Positions 61,172 through 64,000 of a stretch of 64,000 nt of DNA are shown here, one piece after another. The DNA comes from Dipetalonema caudispina (lineage: Eukaryota; Nematoda; Chromadorea; Rhabditida; Onchocercidae), in the NCBI GenBank assembly GCA_013365325.1, contig JABVXV010000032.1, positions 1 through 64,000 of the forward strand. Direction: 5' to 3'. Positions within the stretch are counted from its first letter, which is position 1. Every line of letters starts with the position of its first letter. The notes beneath the pieces are model-generated. The model was not told where the DNA came from. It searched no databases and was given only the letters and a program-made list of their open reading frames with translations. The position numbers were made by a program, and so were the translations under genes.

Positions 61172-64000
61172 TAGAATTTTTTGTGAGTCGGCAACATCTA
61201 TTCAACACATTCCTTTGACAAATGGAGGTAGTTAGTCAGTGACTTTCTGAAAACTTTTTTACTATTGCTGTGGAAAGCGAATTGTTAAATTCATAACATT
61301 TAGGAAGCAGATTTTTCTAGACGTAGTTTCCCTCAAGTATTTGTCGTGTTTTGTTGTTTATTCATGTGCAGTTACTGGCATGCTTTCTGCTCCTTGCCTC
61401 CATTAATTGCTCTGTTAAGTGTTCATGTGGCCATCGTCAGTCTTATGTGGCACCTTAGGGCTAACTTTTACATCTATACGTGGTATCTGTCTGTTTGTTC
61501 ATGGAAGTTTATTACCTATAATTTATCTGGAAATTTGTACGTTTTGCATGTTTTATTTGAATTTGATCAAACTGTCATCATTTGTGGCTCTGTTAGTACT
61601 TGTATATTTTATTTCTGATTGTTTTAATGTTGCCAGTTTTAATCGCATTTTATGTTTTATTGATCAACTGTTAAAATATTAGTTGACATATATTCGAAGT
61701 ACTAGTATATCAGTTGAGATATCCTGTGTTAGAGCTCTCACTGTTTTGATGAACATACAATCAACTTTTCATTATTTGTCTTATCCGGAGTTTTACGGGA
61801 TTTGAAAATGTTCATGGAGATGATAATCTTGGTCGTTTTGTTTCTTTTTAGTTATATACTTCATCAGGAATGTAATCAAATGGAATCTCCTGTATTATAG
61901 ACATTTGTCTTCTTTCATTTCAGTAACCTGTTTGAAGTGAATGTTTTCAAGTTTATGTTCATGTCGAATCTCAGACCACAGGAGTAGCGCATTTATAGTG
62001 TAATATTTCTTTTATTCATCATTAAAGCACGTATTTTAAATAAGATCTGTTTTGCGGTAGTAACCGTTGTGCTTATGTGCGCGGCAATATTAGTGTTACT
62101 TGTAGATCATATAATAGAGTCAGGGTATGGTCCTGGAACCTTCAACGTTTGGAATACATTCTTGAAAGCTGGTGAAAACTGCACATGTGAACAAAGTTTG
62201 GTTTTTCGTTTGTTTAATACTCGAAGTCATAAAAAAGTGATAAATTGTGAGTGTCATTTACGAATTTATACTATGAACTATCCAAGTGAAACACTCTCTG
62301 CGACTGATACAAAGATAGTGAACTACTTTTGGTAGAGTGATTGAAGTAGTAGGGTACAAGCATTAGATTCCAATTGCAAATACTTAATGCTTATATTATT
62401 ATTAACCCTCTTCTGCCGACCGCTGTGCTCAGTTCGAAAATTCCAACCCTTGTTCCATAACGAATGGAAATCCAAACGTTCAATAAAGGCCGAGATATAA
62501 CATGTTCGTGAAATTCTCTTCATTGAAAAGTGCATGCCAAAATACGGTTGTAACGCTTAAATCATGCGCTTTTTTATGTGAAATTATAAGGCTAGTACAA
62601 TTTCAGTGTTGAGGCCACGTTTGTTCCTGAGAAGCGTGTTTGCAAAGTATTAGTTGAGGTTACTTACGTGTAGTTCTTTTAATACTTACTGTGGTATAAT
62701 TGTGCCAATTCTACCTAAGGCATACAGGGTATCAGGAATCTTTGACCACAATTTTAATTTACTTTGCTGGGATCATAGTTTCTGTTATAAAATAATTTCC
62801 GAAATACAGCTGGACCTCTGCAGTTTTGTTATTCACTAGTCTTCTTACGATGTGAATCAATTTCAGTATTCAGCTTGGTTCCTAAAAAATGCGATAGCGT
62901 GAAATCATAAAATATCTGAATAGCAGGTGTGGAAGATAAAAAATGTGGGACCTAGTATTTATAAGCTCGAAGTTCCTGTTGATTTTGAACACAGATCACA
63001 AGAATTCCGTTGGTCTGTTCCTTCTCCGACCGAGTACTGTGTACGGCAAAACAGAGAATCACGAGACTGAATAAAGTTATTTGACTCTACGATTTCATCG
63101 GAGGATTGCTCAGAGAGATTGAATTGATTCCCAAAATGTAATTAAACCTCCTTTAGTCCTCTTTTAAGAGATAGATTGCTTTAAACTCGTTGCATCCGAT
63201 TAGTTTCGCACTTGCTTGTTGCTCAAAAAATCCCTACGAATAAAATGAATCTGTAATAAAAAAATAGTCGGATATTTTTTTCTCTTACTTTGGAGGATAA
63301 TTACACTTCATTAGCATCTCGAACATTCTGGGTTAAAATGAAGTAGTCAGAAATCCCTGGTACTTGGATTTATTTTAGCGACCCTATTAAAAGAATTTCT
63401 ATATCAGGTATTTCTCAAGATCAAAAATTTTCAAAAAGTTCAAAGAACGCTTCAAACCTCTCACAACTTTTCTCACCAATTTATATCATTCTTGTTAGGA
63501 TGAATTTGATTCCTAAACACAGAGCAATCAATAAAGAAACATTCGAACCGGTAAGTTTTTGTCAATAATTTCCACTTTAAAAGACCTTGAAAGGAAGAGG
63601 AGTGAAGAGACGCAATCGTTAATAAGGAGGTGAAATCAGGAAATAATGCGAAATTACTGTCTAAATCATCGGTTTACTCAATGAAATACCGTTTTATCTT
63701 TTTTTTTTTCTCTTTGTTCTCTTCCTCATGCATCCGGAATCGTTGATTTCAGATAATTGAACCATTGGAGTTCTTCAATTATTGAGTAGTTATAATATAA
63801 GAGACGATCAAAGACTTTGAGGTGAAAGTTCCATATGGATTTGATATTTCAGATCAACAAACACTAATCTATTGCAACCAAGCATTATAGACTTTATAAT
63901 TTTCTTCCTATCTTACTTAATGCGCATACTTTAGTCCATATTTAATGTTTAAAAACTTCGGATCGTTATTTGAAATGCTATAAGCTGTCGCTTGAAAATT
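61172..64000. other. RSBN1-like 3' flank and window end
   Basis: Apart from the single membrane-anchor-like exon at 62028-62335, no exon was supported. Hydrophobic frames at 61346-61682 arise from T-rich 3' UTR DNA. The last 1.6 kb to the window edge is AT-rich with nothing recognisable. A gene starting beyond 64000 cannot be excluded. Confidence 0.45.
62028..62335 (+). CDS. Possible exon with transmembrane anchor (weak)
   Basis: Behind an ag acceptor at 62026-62027 an open frame of about 102 codons runs to a TAG stop. It reads a basic RILNK, a strong hydrophobic helix (AVVTVVLMCAAILVLLVDHI), then GYGPGTFNVWNTF and two Cys pairs (NCTCEQ and NCECHL) with a possible N-glycosylation site (NCT). 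This resembles a type II membrane protein with a Cys-containing ectodomain. There is no confident upstream start exon; ATG 62075 lies inside the helix. It may be one exon of an unassembled gene, a remnant, or chance. Confidence 0.28.

Noticed and set aside
61346..61682. Hydrophobic 87-90 codon frames after the RSBN1-like gene
   Set aside because: T-rich 3' UTR DNA gives Leu/Phe/Cys-rich frames; two overlapping frames look alike and neither has splice context.

Overview
The window looks like nuclear DNA from a parasitic nematode, most likely a spirurid/filarial worm. The DNA is AT-rich (roughly two-thirds A+T by eye). Introns are mostly 50-900 bp with TTTCAG/TTTTAG acceptors. Several start codons sit just behind a strong acceptor with no open exon upstream, as expected for spliced-leader trans-splicing. 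A cuticle collagen and a six-cysteine ShK module also point to nematodes. The species cannot be fixed from the sequence alone. All exon models below were built by hand from reading frames, GT/AG signals and phase agreement.

Layout. 969-3855 (+): RNA-binding protein of the RBM15/Spenito family (three RRMs plus SPOC). 6365-9025 (-): pentameric ligand-gated ion channel with an N-terminal ShK domain, convergent with RBM15. 12803-14432 (+): predicted secreted protein with a peritrophin-type chitin-binding domain. 15694-19967 (+): CNOT11 of the CCR4-NOT deadenylase. 21297-24962 (+): TFIIH p52 (GTF2H4). 25886-27056 (+): set of phase-compatible exons of an unidentified gene. 27057-33617: long AT-rich gene-poor tract. 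33618-35854 (+): cuticle collagen. 39163-40933 (+): Hikeshi. 42656-45545 (+): coiled-coil protein. 47683-48568 (-): weak evidence for a membrane-protein gene. 49542-52346 (-): SET/TAF-I histone chaperone. 53809-61171 (+): RSBN1/DPY-21-type JmjC protein. 62028-62335 (+): possible membrane-anchored exon.

Genes do not form an operon-like cluster: same-strand neighbours lie about 0.9-4 kb apart and strands alternate. The theme is mostly nuclear housekeeping: RNA modification adaptor, deadenylation, transcription and repair, Hsp70 import, histone chaperone, histone demethylase. Nematode surface and neuromuscular genes (collagen, chitin-binding protein, ion channel) are interspersed.

The most notable points are the ShK-channel fusion whose Cys-loop has lost its first cysteine; an apparent AT-AG intron and a 12-nt microexon in the coiled-coil gene; three GC-AG introns in three conserved genes; a long imperfect hairpin of pre-miRNA size at 248-347; and a phase-consistent unidentified gene next to TFIIH p52. 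No tRNA, rRNA, CRISPR array or intact transposon was seen.
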